Positions 31,888 through 40,947 of a stretch of DNA of 64,000 nt are shown one piece after another. Under the pieces are notes generated by a model. It worked only from the letters and a program-made list of their open reading frames with translations, had not been told where the DNA came from and did not search any database. Origin of the DNA: JANXQG01 sp963780045 (GTDB lineage: Bacteria > Planctomycetota > Planctomycetia > Pirellulales > Thermoguttaceae); contig CAVZZZ010000005.1 of NCBI GenBank assembly GCA_963780045.1, positions 992,001 to 1,056,000 of the forward strand. The letters run 5' to 3'. Both the position numbers and the translations under genes were made by a program. Each line of letters starts with the position of its first letter. Within the stretch, counting starts at the first letter, position 1.

Positions 31888-34724
31888 AGGCCGCCCTTGC
31901 CGCCGACGATCCGCGTGAATTTCGGCTGCGGACCCATTTCCAGCAGCAGCTCGCCGCCGGCCGTAAGTTCCTCCTGCGTAATGAAATTCCGTGTTAGCGG
32001 CTTGCCGTTGAGCGCGGCCGACTGGATGTAAATGTTGTTGGGCGAGTTGTGCAGGGCAACAACTGTGAACGTCTTTCCTGTGGCGTACTTAGGATCGAGG
32101 CGGATCGTCGCCCGGTCCAGCGCCGGGCTGCCGATGACGTACTCGCCCGAGGCCGGATCGACTGGATATAGGCCCATCGCGCTCCATACGTACCAGGCGG
32201 AAATCTGCCCGCAGTCGTCATTGCCGGGCAGACCGTCGCGGGTGTTGTCGTAAAGCGCGGTCATTACCTGCCGCACCCGTTGCTGGGTCTTCCACGGCTG
32301 GCCGGCGCAGGCGTAGAGATAAGCATAGTGGTGGCACGGTTCATTACCGTGGCAATACTGGCCGATCAGTCCGGTGAGGTCGGGAATCGCCGACAAATCC
32401 CCGGTGGGGCTGTCGAATACCGCGTCCAGGCGATCGGCGAACAACCGCTCGCCGCCTAAAAGCTCGATCAGGCCCTTGGGATCGTGCGGGGCGAAGAACA
32501 GGTAGTGCCAGGCGTCGGCCTCGGTGAAGTCGTCGAAATTGACTTTCAGCGGATCGAAGGGCTCTGCCCACTTGCCGTTGGCCAGCTTGCCGCGCATGAA
32601 GCCGACGGCCGGATCGTAGACGTTGCGATAGTTTTCTGCGCGTTTGCGGCTTTCGGCGCCGAGCTCCGGCTTGCCGATGGCCTCGGCGAAGCGCGCGATG
32701 CAGGCGTCGTTGTAGCAATACTCCAGCGTCCGCGAGACGCACTGCTTTTGGCGCAGCGCCGCGTCGTTGCCGCGGCCGGGGCTGTTGCGGGCGACGTAGC
32801 CCAGCCGGCGGTATTCGGCCAGCTCTCTGTCTCGGCCGTCGTGGCCGTGGTTCATCGTGTCGATCATGGCGTGCAAGGCGAAATCGGCGTCGAATCCGCG
32901 CAGCCCCTTGCGATAGGCGTCGGCGATCGTGGAAATCGAATGATAGGCGATCATGCACCAGTTCTCCTTGCCGGCGTTTACCCACACCGGCAGGCAGTGC
33001 GGCGACATGAGCTTGTAGTGCTCCAACATCGTTTGCACGGCGTCTTCCATGTGCCGCGGCTGGATGACGTACAGCAGCGGGTTCTCGCCGCGGAACGTGT
33101 CCCACAGCGAGAAGGTGGTGCAGTAGGTGAAGCCGGGCGACGTGTGCGTCTTGGCGTCCGGCCCGTAGAACGAGCCATCAACGTCGCTGAAGACGTTCGG
33201 CGCCAGGCAGGCGTGGTAGAGCGCGCTATAGAAGGTTTCCAGCGTCTTGCGGTCGCCGTGGGCCTCGATTCTGCCCAGCACGTCCTGCCATGCCTTTTCG
33301 GCCGCGGCGCGGATCTTGTCGAAATCGAAACCCGGAATTTCCGCTGCCAGATTCTTGCGGGCGCCTTCCACGCTCACGGCGGAAAGGCCGACCTTGACGA
33401 GCAGCTTTTCGCCTTCGGTAGTCGCGAAGTTGGCGCAGGCGCGGATGCTGCGGGCCTTTAAGTCTTTAACGTCGTCAAGGGGCTGATTGTTGCCCACGTC
33501 GGCCGACACGTTCTTGAATGGCTTGGAGAATTCGGCGACAAAAAAGAACTGCATCGGCCCGCCCCAGCCGTTGTACTTCCGGTAGCCGGAGATGACGTGG
33601 TCGTTCTCCACCGTCAGTTCGCACTCGCGGACGTTGTTAGCCAGGCCGTGATGCAGATCGAAGCAGACGTGGGACTCATGCGATGCCGGAAACGTGTAGC
33701 GATGCATTCCGGCGCGGATCGTGGCGGTCAGCTCGACGGTGATTTTCTCGTTAGGGAACTTCACGCGGTAATAGCCGGGCGACATGACCTCGGAATCGTG
33801 ATCGAAATCCTGAGGGAAGCCCGATTCGCCCTGCCGCGGCGAAAGGTCCACGGTGCCGACCGCCGGCATGAGCAGGATATTGGCCAGGTCCGCGCAGCCC
33901 GTGCCGGAAAGATGATTGTGCGAGAAGCCCAAGATACGCGGGTCTTTGGCCTGGTAGCCTGCGCAGGCTTCCCAGCCCTTGGTCCGCGTGTCGGGGCTGA
34001 GCTGCACCATGCCGAAGGGCACGCATGCGCCGGGGAACGTATGGCCGGTGCCGGCCGTGCCCACCGTCGGCCGGCCGTAGTCTGTCGTCACTGCCGCGAG
34101 GTTGTACTTCCCCAGTTGCGTCCCGTGCGGCGCGGTCAAGGCGAGCCAATCGTAGAGCACCCACGAGCCGCTGAGCGTGGTGATCGAGATTTCGTTGTTG
34201 CCCTCGCGCAGGCCGTTGACGGGGAATTCGATTGTGAAACGCTGGCGCTTTCCCTGTTCGGGCCGATTGATGGCCGATTCGTCGCCGCCGCCCTGGGGCA
34301 GCGACTTCTCGAAGTTCTTGCCGTTGACCGCGATCCGCAGCGGCGGCGGCGCCTGGGAGTGGGTGTCGATCAGTCGCACTTCGAGTTGGCAATTGCCCTC
34401 TTCCGCGACGCTCTTCAGTCCGAATTGGATGGCGAACTTGTGCTGCTTTCCGCCGGCCCAGCCGTCAACCGGACCAGGATGGATGAACGGCCAGTCCCGC
34501 TTGGCCTTGCTTTCGCCTACGGTATACAGCACGTCGCGGCTCCAGTCCCACGGATACTGCCAATCGCCGTTTCGCGCGTCGGCCAGCGCGAACTCGGCGT
34601 AGCTGTCGTCCGGCAAGCCGATCTGCCAAAGCGGCTTGTCGTCCGCGGCCTTCGCCGGGCCACAAGAGAGAAGGACGCCGAAATGGGCGAGGAACATTGC
34701 GGTGATACGAGTTTTCATTTTCAT
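31884..34724 (-). CDS. GH92 alpha-mannosidase, secreted
   Basis: 946 residues starting MKMKTRITAM, with a signal peptide ending near PAKAADD and AGGTGA upstream. Residues about 25-190 form a carbohydrate-binding-like module ('WQIGLPDDSYAEFALADARN', rhamnogalacturonan-lyase domain III type). The GH92 core shows 'FSHNHLSGTGCADLANILLM', 'TTFSLWDTFRGENPLLYVI' and the C-terminal signature 'GNDDCGQISAWYVWSAMGLY'. GH92 enzymes are Ca-dependent exo-alpha-mannosidases. Extra N-terminal residues in the open frame to 34829 come from a repeat and are not included. The stop overlaps the next gene start, tying mannoside degradation to the polysaccharide genes. Confidence 0.9.
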   Translation of the reverse strand: MKMKTRITAMFLAHFGVLLSCGPAKAADDKPLWQIGLPDDSYAEFALADARNGDWQYPWDWSRDVLYTVGESKAKRDWPFIHPGPVDGWAGGKQHKFAIQFGLKSVAEEGNCQLEVRLIDTHSQAPPPLRIAVNGKNFEKSLPQGGGDESAINRPEQGKRQRFTIEFPVNGLREGNNEISITTLSGSWVLYDWLALTAPHGTQLGKYNLAAVTTDYGRPTVGTAGTGHTFPGACVPFGMVQLSPDTRTKGWEACAGYQAKDPRILGFSHNHLSGTGCADLANILLMPAVGTVDLSPRQGESGFPQDFDHDSEVMSPGYYRVKFPNEKITVELTATIRAGMHRYTFPASHESHVCFDLHHGLANNVRECELTVENDHVISGYRKYNGWGGPMQFFFVAEFSKPFKNVSADVGNNQPLDDVKDLKARSIRACANFATTEGEKLLVKVGLSAVSVEGARKNLAAEIPGFDFDKIRAAAEKAWQDVLGRIEAHGDRKTLETFYSALYHACLAPNVFSDVDGSFYGPDAKTHTSPGFTYCTTFSLWDTFRGENPLLYVIQPRHMEDAVQTMLEHYKLMSPHCLPVWVNAGKENWCMIAYHSISTIADAYRKGLRGFDADFALHAMIDTMNHGHDGRDRELAEYRRLGYVARNSPGRGNDAALRQKQCVSRTLEYCYNDACIARFAEAIGKPELGAESRKRAENYRNVYDPAVGFMRGKLANGKWAEPFDPLKVNFDDFTEADAWHYLFFAPHDPKGLIELLGGERLFADRLDAVFDSPTGDLSAIPDLTGLIGQYCHGNEPCHHYAYLYACAGQPWKTQQRVRQVMTALYDNTRDGLPGNDDCGQISAWYVWSAMGLYPVDPASGEYVIGSPALDRATIRLDPKYATGKTFTVVALHNSPNNIYIQSAALNGKPLTRNFITQEELTAGGELLLEMGPQPKFTRIVGGKGGL

Positions 34725-34740
34725 GGCTTCACCTGGAAGG

Positions 34741-34807
34741 ATGAGAGATAAACGATGAGCGATAAGAGACGAACGCACATCATCCCTAATCCCTAATCCC
34801 CAATCCT
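34741..34807. repeat. Direct-repeat-rich element between ROK and GH92 genes
   Basis: The plus strand shows ATGAGAGATAAACGATGAG/CGATAAGAGAC units and CCCTAATCCCTAATCCCCAA units. These are short tandem repeats of the kind that also fills spacers elsewhere in this genome type. The last seven codons of the ROK gene ('EGLGIRD' plus stop at 34786) fall inside this repeat, so the C-terminus of ROK may derive from it. Confidence 0.6.
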
Positions 34808-35904
34808 TCATCCAATTGCCTGATCGCATACGCGTACGCCCCGATGGCCACGGCCTCGCTCGTGCCTAGCCGCGAAAGGCCGATCGCTGTCCGCTGCAAG
34901 GGATCGTACTGCACCGTCCGCTTGCTGCCGGGCACGGTCAGCGTCCGTTTCTGCCCTTGCAGGAACTCGTCGAGCTGGGCGGGGTCTTCCGCGCTGAAGG
35001 CCCGCGGCACCAGCCGCCGCAGCCGGTCGCTGCCTTTAATGTACACGTCGTTGGCCGCGTCCACCAGCGCCGGCAGGAACAGGCCGGCCGCCGCCGAAAT
35101 GCCGCCGCCGATCACCGCCAGGCCGTCGACCATTGTCAGCGCCTGCGCAATCGCGTCGCCCGTCGCCTCGCCCAGGCAGCGGAACGCCTCCACTGCCGCG
35201 GCGCGATTGCCGGGCGCCGCGCCGCGGGCGATGTCGGCAATCACCTTCGGCTCGGGCGCCTCGGCTTCGCTCAGCCCGGCGGCGCGGGCGTAGACGCGGC
35301 GCACGGCGCGGATGCTACAACCCTCCTCGGCGTTCATCGCCGGATCGAGCTTGTTGCGAAAGAGCCAGGCCTCGCCGCTGCAGGAATTGTCGCCAATGAA
35401 CAGTTCCCCGTCGCGAACGATGCCGCCGCCGAAACCGGTGCCCAGCGTGACGCCGAAGAGGTTCCGGTAGCGCTTGGGGCTGCCAGCCTTTTCCAGCAGG
35501 CCGTTGATGTACGGGAGAAAGCCGGCGATGGCCTCGCCGTAGGCGAACAGGTCGCCGTCGTTATTGATGAATACCGGGACGCCGAACTTTTCTTCCAGCA
35601 TCGGTCCCAAGGCCACGCCGCCGCGAAACGCCGGCATGTTCGACATGTTGTCGATGATCCCCGCCGGATAATCGGCCGGACCCGGAAAAGCGAAGCTGAT
35701 CGCCACGGGCGGCGCGGGGCAATGCTCGCGGGCGCGGCAGAAGCCCTCCACGATGTTCGTCAGGCAGCGGTCGAGGTTGTCGGCCTCGGTGGGGACGTAG
35801 ATCGGTTCCACCAGCAGCTTGTTGCCGCGGATCGCTGAGAATTTCAGGTTCGTGCCGCCGGCGTCCAGCGTGAGCACGATGCGGGAATCGCTGCTGGTGT
35901 TCAT
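34786..35904 (-). CDS. ROK-family sugar kinase
   Basis: 372 residues. The start 'MNTSSDSRIVLTLDAGGTNL' places the ATP phosphate loop at about residue 14. 'VAISFAFPGPADYPAGIIDN', 'VPVFINNDGDLFAYGEA' (catalytic Asp) and 'LFGVTLGTGFGGGIVRDG' follow. The usual ROK zinc-binding cluster is only partly present ('NSCSGEAWLFRNK'). The ATG overlaps the MFS stop as ATGA. It probably phosphorylates a hexose, such as mannose released by the GH92 enzyme. The open frame continues to 36261, but only from 35904 does it resemble a ROK protein. Confidence 0.85.
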   Translation of the reverse strand: MNTSSDSRIVLTLDAGGTNLKFSAIRGNKLLVEPIYVPTEADNLDRCLTNIVEGFCRAREHCPAPPVAISFAFPGPADYPAGIIDNMSNMPAFRGGVALGPMLEEKFGVPVFINNDGDLFAYGEAIAGFLPYINGLLEKAGSPKRYRNLFGVTLGTGFGGGIVRDGELFIGDNSCSGEAWLFRNKLDPAMNAEEGCSIRAVRRVYARAAGLSEAEAPEPKVIADIARGAAPGNRAAAVEAFRCLGEATGDAIAQALTMVDGLAVIGGGISAAAGLFLPALVDAANDVYIKGSDRLRRLVPRAFSAEDPAQLDEFLQGQKRTLTVPGSKRTVQYDPLQRTAIGLSRLGTSEAVAIGAYAYAIRQLDEGLGIRD

Positions 35905-37160
35905 GCGGCGGCTCCTTGTGCGGAAGGTTTGCCGCCGCCGCGGAGCGAGAGCAGCAGCAGATAGGCGAAGCACGCCGCGGGCACAGCGAACGAATAGGCC
36001 TGCGATCCCGGTTCCAGCGAGTCGCGCACCCGCCCCATCAGCAGCGGAACGACCGCTCCGCCGGAAATCGCCATGCACATCAAGCCGGAAAGCTCGCTGG
36101 CCCGGCCCGGTTTCTCTTCCACCGTGATTGAAAAGAGCATCGGCCAGATATTGGCGAAACCCAGTCCCGCGGCCACGACGCCAGCCACCGCCGCGTACTT
36201 GGACCCGCTCATCATAGCAATGGCGCCCAGGAGGCCTAGCGCGGCGGAAAGCCGGAAACACGTGCGTGCGCTCATGATCGTCAGTATTGCGCCGCCCAGA
36301 ATGCGGCCGATCGTCAACATGAGGAAGAATGCCGTGGGGCCCAAAACATTTGCTGGGTCCTTGTCAAGTCCGAGCTTCGTCAAAACCGGCTTGAGGAAGC
36401 CGGGAAGCTTGTCCACGAGCGAGAATTGGGCGTCGGTAAAGCCGAGATGCGCCAAAGCCGGCTTCAGAAAACGGCCCATCGAGGCCTCTGCCCCGACATA
36501 AAGGAAGATACCAATCACCGCCAGCAGGAACACCGGTTCTTTCAACAAGCCAAGGCTGGAAGCGATGCTGGGCGGCACGTCGGCTTTGGTCTCGTTGATT
36601 TTCAGCGGCGCCACGCCGACAAAGGCAAGCGCCATCAGAGCGCAAAAGAAAGGAAATCCGGCTTGCCAACCCATGTTCGCAAACATGGGAATCGCGGCAA
36701 TGGCTGCGAGCAGATAGGTGGAGGCCGTGCTGCCGATGCCCTTGATGCCTTGCGCGAAGGCCAGGTTGCGGCTGTAGTTTCCCGCAGCGCTCACGTTGCG
36801 CATGATCGGGTTGCCGGCCACCTGGAGGAACGTCGTGCCGATGCCGAGCGCGAAGATGCACGCCAAAAGCAGATAGTAATTTGGAAGCAGAACGAACGAC
36901 GGAATGAGCAAGGCAACCGCGTTCAAGCCCAGGCCCAAGAGCAGCAGGTTCTTCTTGCCGATCCGCGCGGCCAGCAATCCGCCCGGCACGCTGAAAACGG
37001 CAAAGGCGATAAAGACGGCAAACGTCGGCAGTGTGGAGGTGAAGTCGGTAAGTTGCTCCGCTTTGTAGGCTTCCTTGATTTTGTCCGAATTGGGTCCCAT
37101 AGCGTCGGCCAGACCCATTAAGAAGAAGGCCAGGAAGATCGGGAGAGTCTTGAGCTGCAT
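35901..37160 (-). CDS. MFS sugar transporter, FHS (FucP-like) type
   Basis: 419 residues with about 12 helices. Start MQLKTLPIFLAFFLMGLADA resembles the FHS family (fucose/glucose/galactose:H+ symporters). 'RIGKKNLLLLGLGLNAVALL' is the cytoplasmic loop 2-3, and 'IGTTFLQVAGNPIMRNVSAA' carries the FHS 'N-P' motif. The transporter imports a monosaccharide released by a periplasmic or surface enzyme. It is the first gene of a coupled MFS-ROK-GH92 set, so the substrate is likely mannose or a related sugar. The longer frame to 37289 is not supported by a family start. Confidence 0.88.
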   Translation of the reverse strand: MQLKTLPIFLAFFLMGLADAMGPNSDKIKEAYKAEQLTDFTSTLPTFAVFIAFAVFSVPGGLLAARIGKKNLLLLGLGLNAVALLIPSFVLLPNYYLLLACIFALGIGTTFLQVAGNPIMRNVSAAGNYSRNLAFAQGIKGIGSTASTYLLAAIAAIPMFANMGWQAGFPFFCALMALAFVGVAPLKINETKADVPPSIASSLGLLKEPVFLLAVIGIFLYVGAEASMGRFLKPALAHLGFTDAQFSLVDKLPGFLKPVLTKLGLDKDPANVLGPTAFFLMLTIGRILGGAILTIMSARTCFRLSAALGLLGAIAMMSGSKYAAVAGVVAAGLGFANIWPMLFSITVEEKPGRASELSGLMCMAISGGAVVPLLMGRVRDSLEPGSQAYSFAVPAACFAYLLLLSLRGGGKPSAQGAAA

Positions 37161-37405
37161 GATCGGCTGTTTCGCTCGGGAGGACGAAGATCGGCGCGCC
37201 AAACAGCCCCATTTTAACCGGCTTTTTTCGGTCCTGCCAGGGTAGGGCTCTGGAGTCTCGGCGTTAGCCGGAAACGATCGCGGAGCCACGAATGTTGCTG
37301 GGCGTTAGCTCGCCACGTCCCCGCCCGTCCCTGTGCTAGGGAATGCGTGTTTGGCAATTACCTTGCCGCAGCGCCGATGTCGAGTTCCCCGAATGCTCCC
37401 ACAAA

Positions 37406-37678
37406 CTACAGACTGGCGAGCATACGATCGTATTCCGCATGCGTGCCGATGAAGAACCACACGATTTCATCGTCGCTTCGCGCGCCGACTGCGCCGTAGG
37501 AATCCGTCACGCGAGCTGACCAAAGAGGCACGCTTGCGTGAAGACGCTTGAACTACAGACTGGGATGCGCCGGATCCGTCTGAAAACGGCGAAAAGCGGT
37601 TCTGGCGCGTTGTTGGATCTCGCGCGGCGGCAGCCGAGCGAAGTCGCGACGAAAGTTCGGATGCAGCCGCGAAGTCAC
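37406..37678 (-). pseudogene. RelE/HigB-like toxin gene interrupted by an amber codon
   Basis: From GTG at 37678, overlapping the antitoxin stop (GTGA), the frame reads 'TSRLHPNFRRDFARLPPREI' and 'RRFQTDPAHPSL', then TAG at 37555-37553, then 'FKRLHASVPLWSARVTDSYG' and 'DDEIVWFFIGTHAEYDRML' before its own stop. This is the typical RelE/HigB-type order, 'HPSLQFKRLH' with Gln where TAG stands, so a CAG to TAG change or sequencing error is the simplest reading. Downstream of the break all conserved residues remain. Untranslated or suppressed, it would leave an antitoxin without a toxin. Confidence 0.65.
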
Positions 37679-37893
37679 ATTAGGTCCGAATCGAGAAGAT
37701 CGCACTGGCCGCGGCGATCGGCGGCCAAAACGTCTTCAACGAGTGCGCGAAGCTTATCGATGTTGGCCGCGGTGGTTTGGGTCCAGCGGTCGTCTTCCTC
37801 GAGCTCATGGAGGAGCAGTGCGGCGAGCGCGTCTTGCCGCTCTTTCGGCGCCCGTTGCAGCCGCTCAATCGCTTGTTGAAGTGCTTTCGTCAT
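37675..37893 (-). CDS. Small antitoxin-like protein paired with the RelE/HigB-like toxin
   Basis: 72 residues starting MTKALQQAIERLQRAP. The layout is a short basic N-terminal helix, then 'KERQDALAALLLHELEEDDR', then an acidic helix that would embrace the toxin. It is a planctomycete/cyanobacterial type of antitoxin in which I see no clear DNA-binding motif. The stop codon overlaps the toxin start. The open frame extends upstream to 37977, but GGA lies just before 37893, and the family begins here. Confidence 0.65.
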   Translation of the reverse strand: MTKALQQAIERLQRAPKERQDALAALLLHELEEDDRWTQTTAANIDKLRALVEDVLAADRRGQCDLLDSDLM

Positions 37894-37942
37894 GCTTCCA
37901 TTATAGCCGGCGCAAATGCCGGGGTTAAGCATTATCTTGATC

Positions 37943-39632
37943 TTAGAACAGCCCCACCGTCTGCCCCTTGTCGTCAATGTCGATCGTCTCGGCCGCGGGC
38001 ACTTTGGGCAGACCGGGCATGGTCATGATGTCGCCGGTGAGGACGACCACAAAGCCGGCCCCGGCGGCGACCGTCACGTCGCGCAATGGCACGTCGAAAT
38101 TCTTCGGCCGGCCCACCAGCCCCGGATCGGTGGAGAGGGAATACTGCGTCTTGGCCATGCAGACGGGCAGATGTCCGAAGCCCGCCTCTTGCAGTTGGTG
38201 GAACTTCTCGCGGAGCTTCTTGTCGGCCAGCACATCGGTCGCGCCGTATATTTCGCGGCAGATGATGCCCACCTTCTGCCAGAGCGTGCAGGTGTCCGGG
38301 TAGAGCAGGGAAAAATCGGTCTTCGTGCTATCGACCATGTCCACCACGGCCTTAGCCAGCTCCTCGGCGCCTTTGCCGCCGCAAAGCCAATGGTCGGCGC
38401 GGACGATCTTCACGGAAAGATGCGCACTTGTCGCGGATGAACTGGATTTCGGCGTCGGTATCGGTGGAGAAATGGTTGATCGCCACGACCACCGGCAGGC
38501 CGAAGCGGTGGACGTTCTCGATGTGCTTCTTGAGGTTTTCGACGCCTTTGTCCAGCGCCTCGACGTTGGGCTTGGAGAGGTCCTTCAGCGGAACGCCGCC
38601 GTGCAGCTTCAGGGCCTTCACCGTGGCCACGATCACTACGGCGTCGGGCTTGATGCCCGCCTTGCGGCACTTGATGTCCATGAACTTCTCGGCGCCCAGA
38701 TCGGCGCCGAAGCCGGCCTCGGTCACAGTGTAGTCCGAAAGCCGCATGGAAAGCTTCGTCGCCAAAACACTGTTGCAGCCGTGGGCGATGTTGGCGAACG
38801 GCCCGCCGTGGATGAAGGCCGGGTTGCCTTCCAACGTCTGCACGAGGTTCGGCTTGAGGGCCTCTTTCAAGAGCACGGTCATCGCGCCGTGGGCCTTGAG
38901 GTCGGCGGCGGTGACGGGCCTCTTTTCGCGCGTGTAGGCGACGATGATCCGCCCGAGCCGCTCGCGCAGCTCCGCCAGCGACTCGCTAAGGCAGAAGCAG
39001 GCCATGACCTCGGAGGCGACGGTGATGTCGAAGCCGCCTTCGCGGGGAAACGAATTGTTCACGCCGCCCAGGCCAAGGATGATGTTTCGCAGGGCGCGGT
39101 CGTTCATATCGACCACGCGCCGCCAAACGATCCGCCGCAGGTCGATGCCCAGCGCATTGCCGTGGTGGATGTGGTTGTCCAACATCGCCGCCAGAAGATT
39201 GTGGGCGAGCTCGATGGCGTGGAAGTCGCCGGTGAAATGGAGGTTGATGTCCTCCATTGGAATGACCTGCGACCGCCCGCCGCCCGCCGCGCCGCCCTTC
39301 ATGCCGAAGCAAGGCCCTAGCGACGGTTCGCGGAGGCAGACGCTCGATCGCTTCCCGATGCGGTTCAGGCCGTCGCATAGGCCGATGCTGGTGGTTGTTT
39401 TGCCTTCGCCGGCCGGGGTAGGAGTGATGGCCGTAACCAGGACGAGCTTGCCGGTTGGCTTGTTGTCCAGGCGGTGGAAAAGGTCCAACGAGATTTTGGC
39501 CTTGTACTTGCCGTAGGCCTCGAGGTCGTCATCGGAGATGCCGAGCCGCGCGGCGATCTGATCGATCGGGCGGATAGGGGCCTGACGGGCGATTTCAATG
39601 TCGGGGGGAAGAGGGCGGGAGGAGTCAGACAC
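37943..39632 (-). CDS. fhs: Formate-tetrahydrofolate ligase, one frame break
   Basis: Start MSDSSRPLPPDIEIARQAP. The ATP-binding loop is 'ITPTPAGEGKTTTSIGLCDG'. Also 'FGMKGGAAGGGRSQVIPMED', 'HFTGDFHAIELAHNLLAAML', 'TVTEAGFGADLGAEKFMDIK' and 'GLPVVVAINHFSTDTDAEIQ' are classical FTHFS blocks. At about 38415 the frame breaks; 'SVKIVRADHWLCGGKGAEEL' then continues to 'TIDIDDKGQTVGLF' and the stop. Corrected length is about 562 residues, the usual size. It charges formate onto tetrahydrofolate for C1 metabolism and purine synthesis. As a core enzyme with a single break in a conserved part, sequence error is likely. Confidence 0.9.
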
Positions 39633-39764
39633 AATAAGTGTTCCTCGTTTGACGTGGCAAGCAATGTTACCTCTCCATTATCGCCGCGTCAAAAGTATGC
39701 GAAAAATAGTCTGGCGGGTATTAGGCACGAGATCGCGGCTATCGCGAATCTGGAAAGGGGATGC

Positions 39765-39793
39765 TTGCACAAAATGCTCGAAAGGGGTATTCT
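39765..39793 (+). promoter_or_regulatory. Sigma70-like promoter upstream of csrA
   Basis: TTGCAC (39765-39770), 17 bases, TATTCT (39788-39793), close to consensus -35/-10 spacing. A second A/T-rich box TATTAT follows directly. A start around 39800 would leave a 5' leader of about 75 bases before the csrA ATG. Confidence 0.45.
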
Positions 39794-39873
39794 ATTATCG
39801 GTGTATTGGAGTCTTGGCTTTCCCAGCCGCGCTGCTTGGCAAGGAGCCGCCGGGTGTTGCCCTGGTCACGACG

Positions 39874-40092
39874 ATGCTAGTCCTTTCACGAAAGCCCGGC
39901 GAGCGTATTCTGATTGGCGACAAGATCGCGATCACGGTGGTGCGGATTGCACCGGGCGTCGTACGCATTGGCGTAGAGGCCCCGGAGGAGTTTCCGATTC
40001 TCCGTGAGGAATTGGCCACTGGCGGCGGGGTTCCCGCCGTTGCCGCCGAGGTATCCACCGTTCGCGACGCCGGAAGTCATACCAAGTCGTAA
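39874..40092 (+). CDS. csrA: Carbon storage regulator CsrA
   Basis: 72 residues: 'MLVLSRKPGERILIGDKIAI' is the CsrA strand 1-2 core, and 'GVVRIGVEAPEEFPILREEL' holds the RNA-contacting Arg and the conserved 'R-IGVEAP' motif. CsrA dimers bind GGA sites in mRNA leaders and change translation of carbon-storage and motility genes. Only the last 72 residues of the longer open frame from 39598 match the family, so the start is 39874. No flagellar genes are nearby. The C-terminal ~20 residues ('VPAVAAEVSTVRDAGSHTKS') form a variable tail. Confidence 0.92.
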   Translation: MLVLSRKPGERILIGDKIAITVVRIAPGVVRIGVEAPEEFPILREELATGGGVPAVAAEVSTVRDAGSHTKS

Positions 40093-40097
40093 TGGCG

Positions 40098-40124
40098 GCG
40101 CTCGTAGCACCGGCTTTAGCCGGA
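40098..40124. repeat. Half copy of the GCGCTCGTAG/CCGGCTTTAGCCGG element
   Basis: GCGCTCGTAGCACCGGCTTT followed by AGCCGG, matching the left arm of 16446-16512 with one difference in ten outer bases. The matching right arm is not present. It starts six bases after the csrA stop codon. Confidence 0.7.
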
Positions 40125-40150
40125 TTACCGGGAAAGCGCAACTGAAGGGA

Positions 40151-40312
40151 GTAACTCTGCCGCTTGGTATCTGGCACTTTCAAGATAACAGGCCGGTTTC
40201 TGCAAGCAGTCGGGGCGACTGTACGCCAATAGAACTTTTCTGGCAAGCGGCGGAAGACCTGGAGTACTCGATCAAACGGCTGATTGAGATGGTCCTCACG
40301 GAGGCCGCGTAA
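40151..40312 (+). pseudogene. Unidentified gene fragment downstream of csrA
   Basis: The frame ending at 40312 encodes 'LPLGIWHFQDNRPVSASSRG' and 'DCTPIELFWQAAEDLEYSIK', which looks like the C-terminal end of a soluble protein, but no start or family domain is present and a palindromic repeat lies just upstream. I know similar short C-terminal tails from planctomycete ORFs but cannot name the family. Confidence 0.25.
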
Positions 40313-40441
40313 GTCGGCTAGCAATGCTGCCGACAGCCGCTTGGCTTACTGGCATATTCGCCGATCGAGGCGCAACTTCCCGAATTTGGCAAAAAAACCC
40401 TCGAACCCTGCTTGACAAAAAAGTTGTCAATGATTCCTTTC

Positions 40442-40648
40442 ATGCTCGACATCCAAGTTATTAATGATCCGGCGGCGGCGACGGTGGCCTTGGAGCCCAT
40501 GCGAAGTCGGCTCCTCGCCGAGCTGTCCGCCCCTGCTTCGGCGGCGACGTTGGCCACGCGGGTCGGTTTGGCTCGGCAGAAGGTCAACTATCACCTGCAC
40601 GCCCTGGAGTCGCACGGGCTGGTGCGGCTGGCCCAGGAACGCAAGTGA
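40442..40648 (+). pseudogene. Truncated ArsR-type helix-turn-helix gene
   Basis: 68 residues from ATG 40442 encode a winged-helix N-terminus: 'VINDPAAATVALEPMRSRLL' and 'RVGLARQKVNYHLHALESHG', the recognition helix of ArsR/SmtB-type repressors. The frame stops at 'LAQERK' right after the wing. Full-length relatives in which I have seen this N-terminus continue with a SRPBCC or other effector domain. It is therefore either a minimal repressor or, more likely, the 5' part of a decayed gene. The following bases retain no domain. Confidence 0.5.
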
Positions 40649-40947
40649 CTTCCCGATGCCGACAAAGCCGGGCAAGAGCGACTAACCGCGTGGTTCCGCC
40701 AAAAGAAGCGACGGGATTTGAACCACGTTTCACGAAGCAAACAACGGAGTTCCGTGACTTTTCCTTCTGAGTTCGACCATCGTGCAATGTCATTTGAACA
40801 CGTTCGTCGTGATAAAGACAATCTGATGCTGCCGCTCTTCGATCGTTCGTTTTCGTTCGCTTCACAAGGTCCGGTCGGTAGTTTATAATTCTCGTGACTA
40901 GAAGCATTCGACGCGTCGATTCATGCAAAGGGACAAAGGTGATTCCC

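Noticed and set aside
40708..40727. A tRNA T-arm-like string (GGTTCAAATCCCG on the minus strand)
   Set aside because: No anticodon arm, D-arm or acceptor partner is found around it, so it is at most an old tRNA 3' end or attachment-site remnant.
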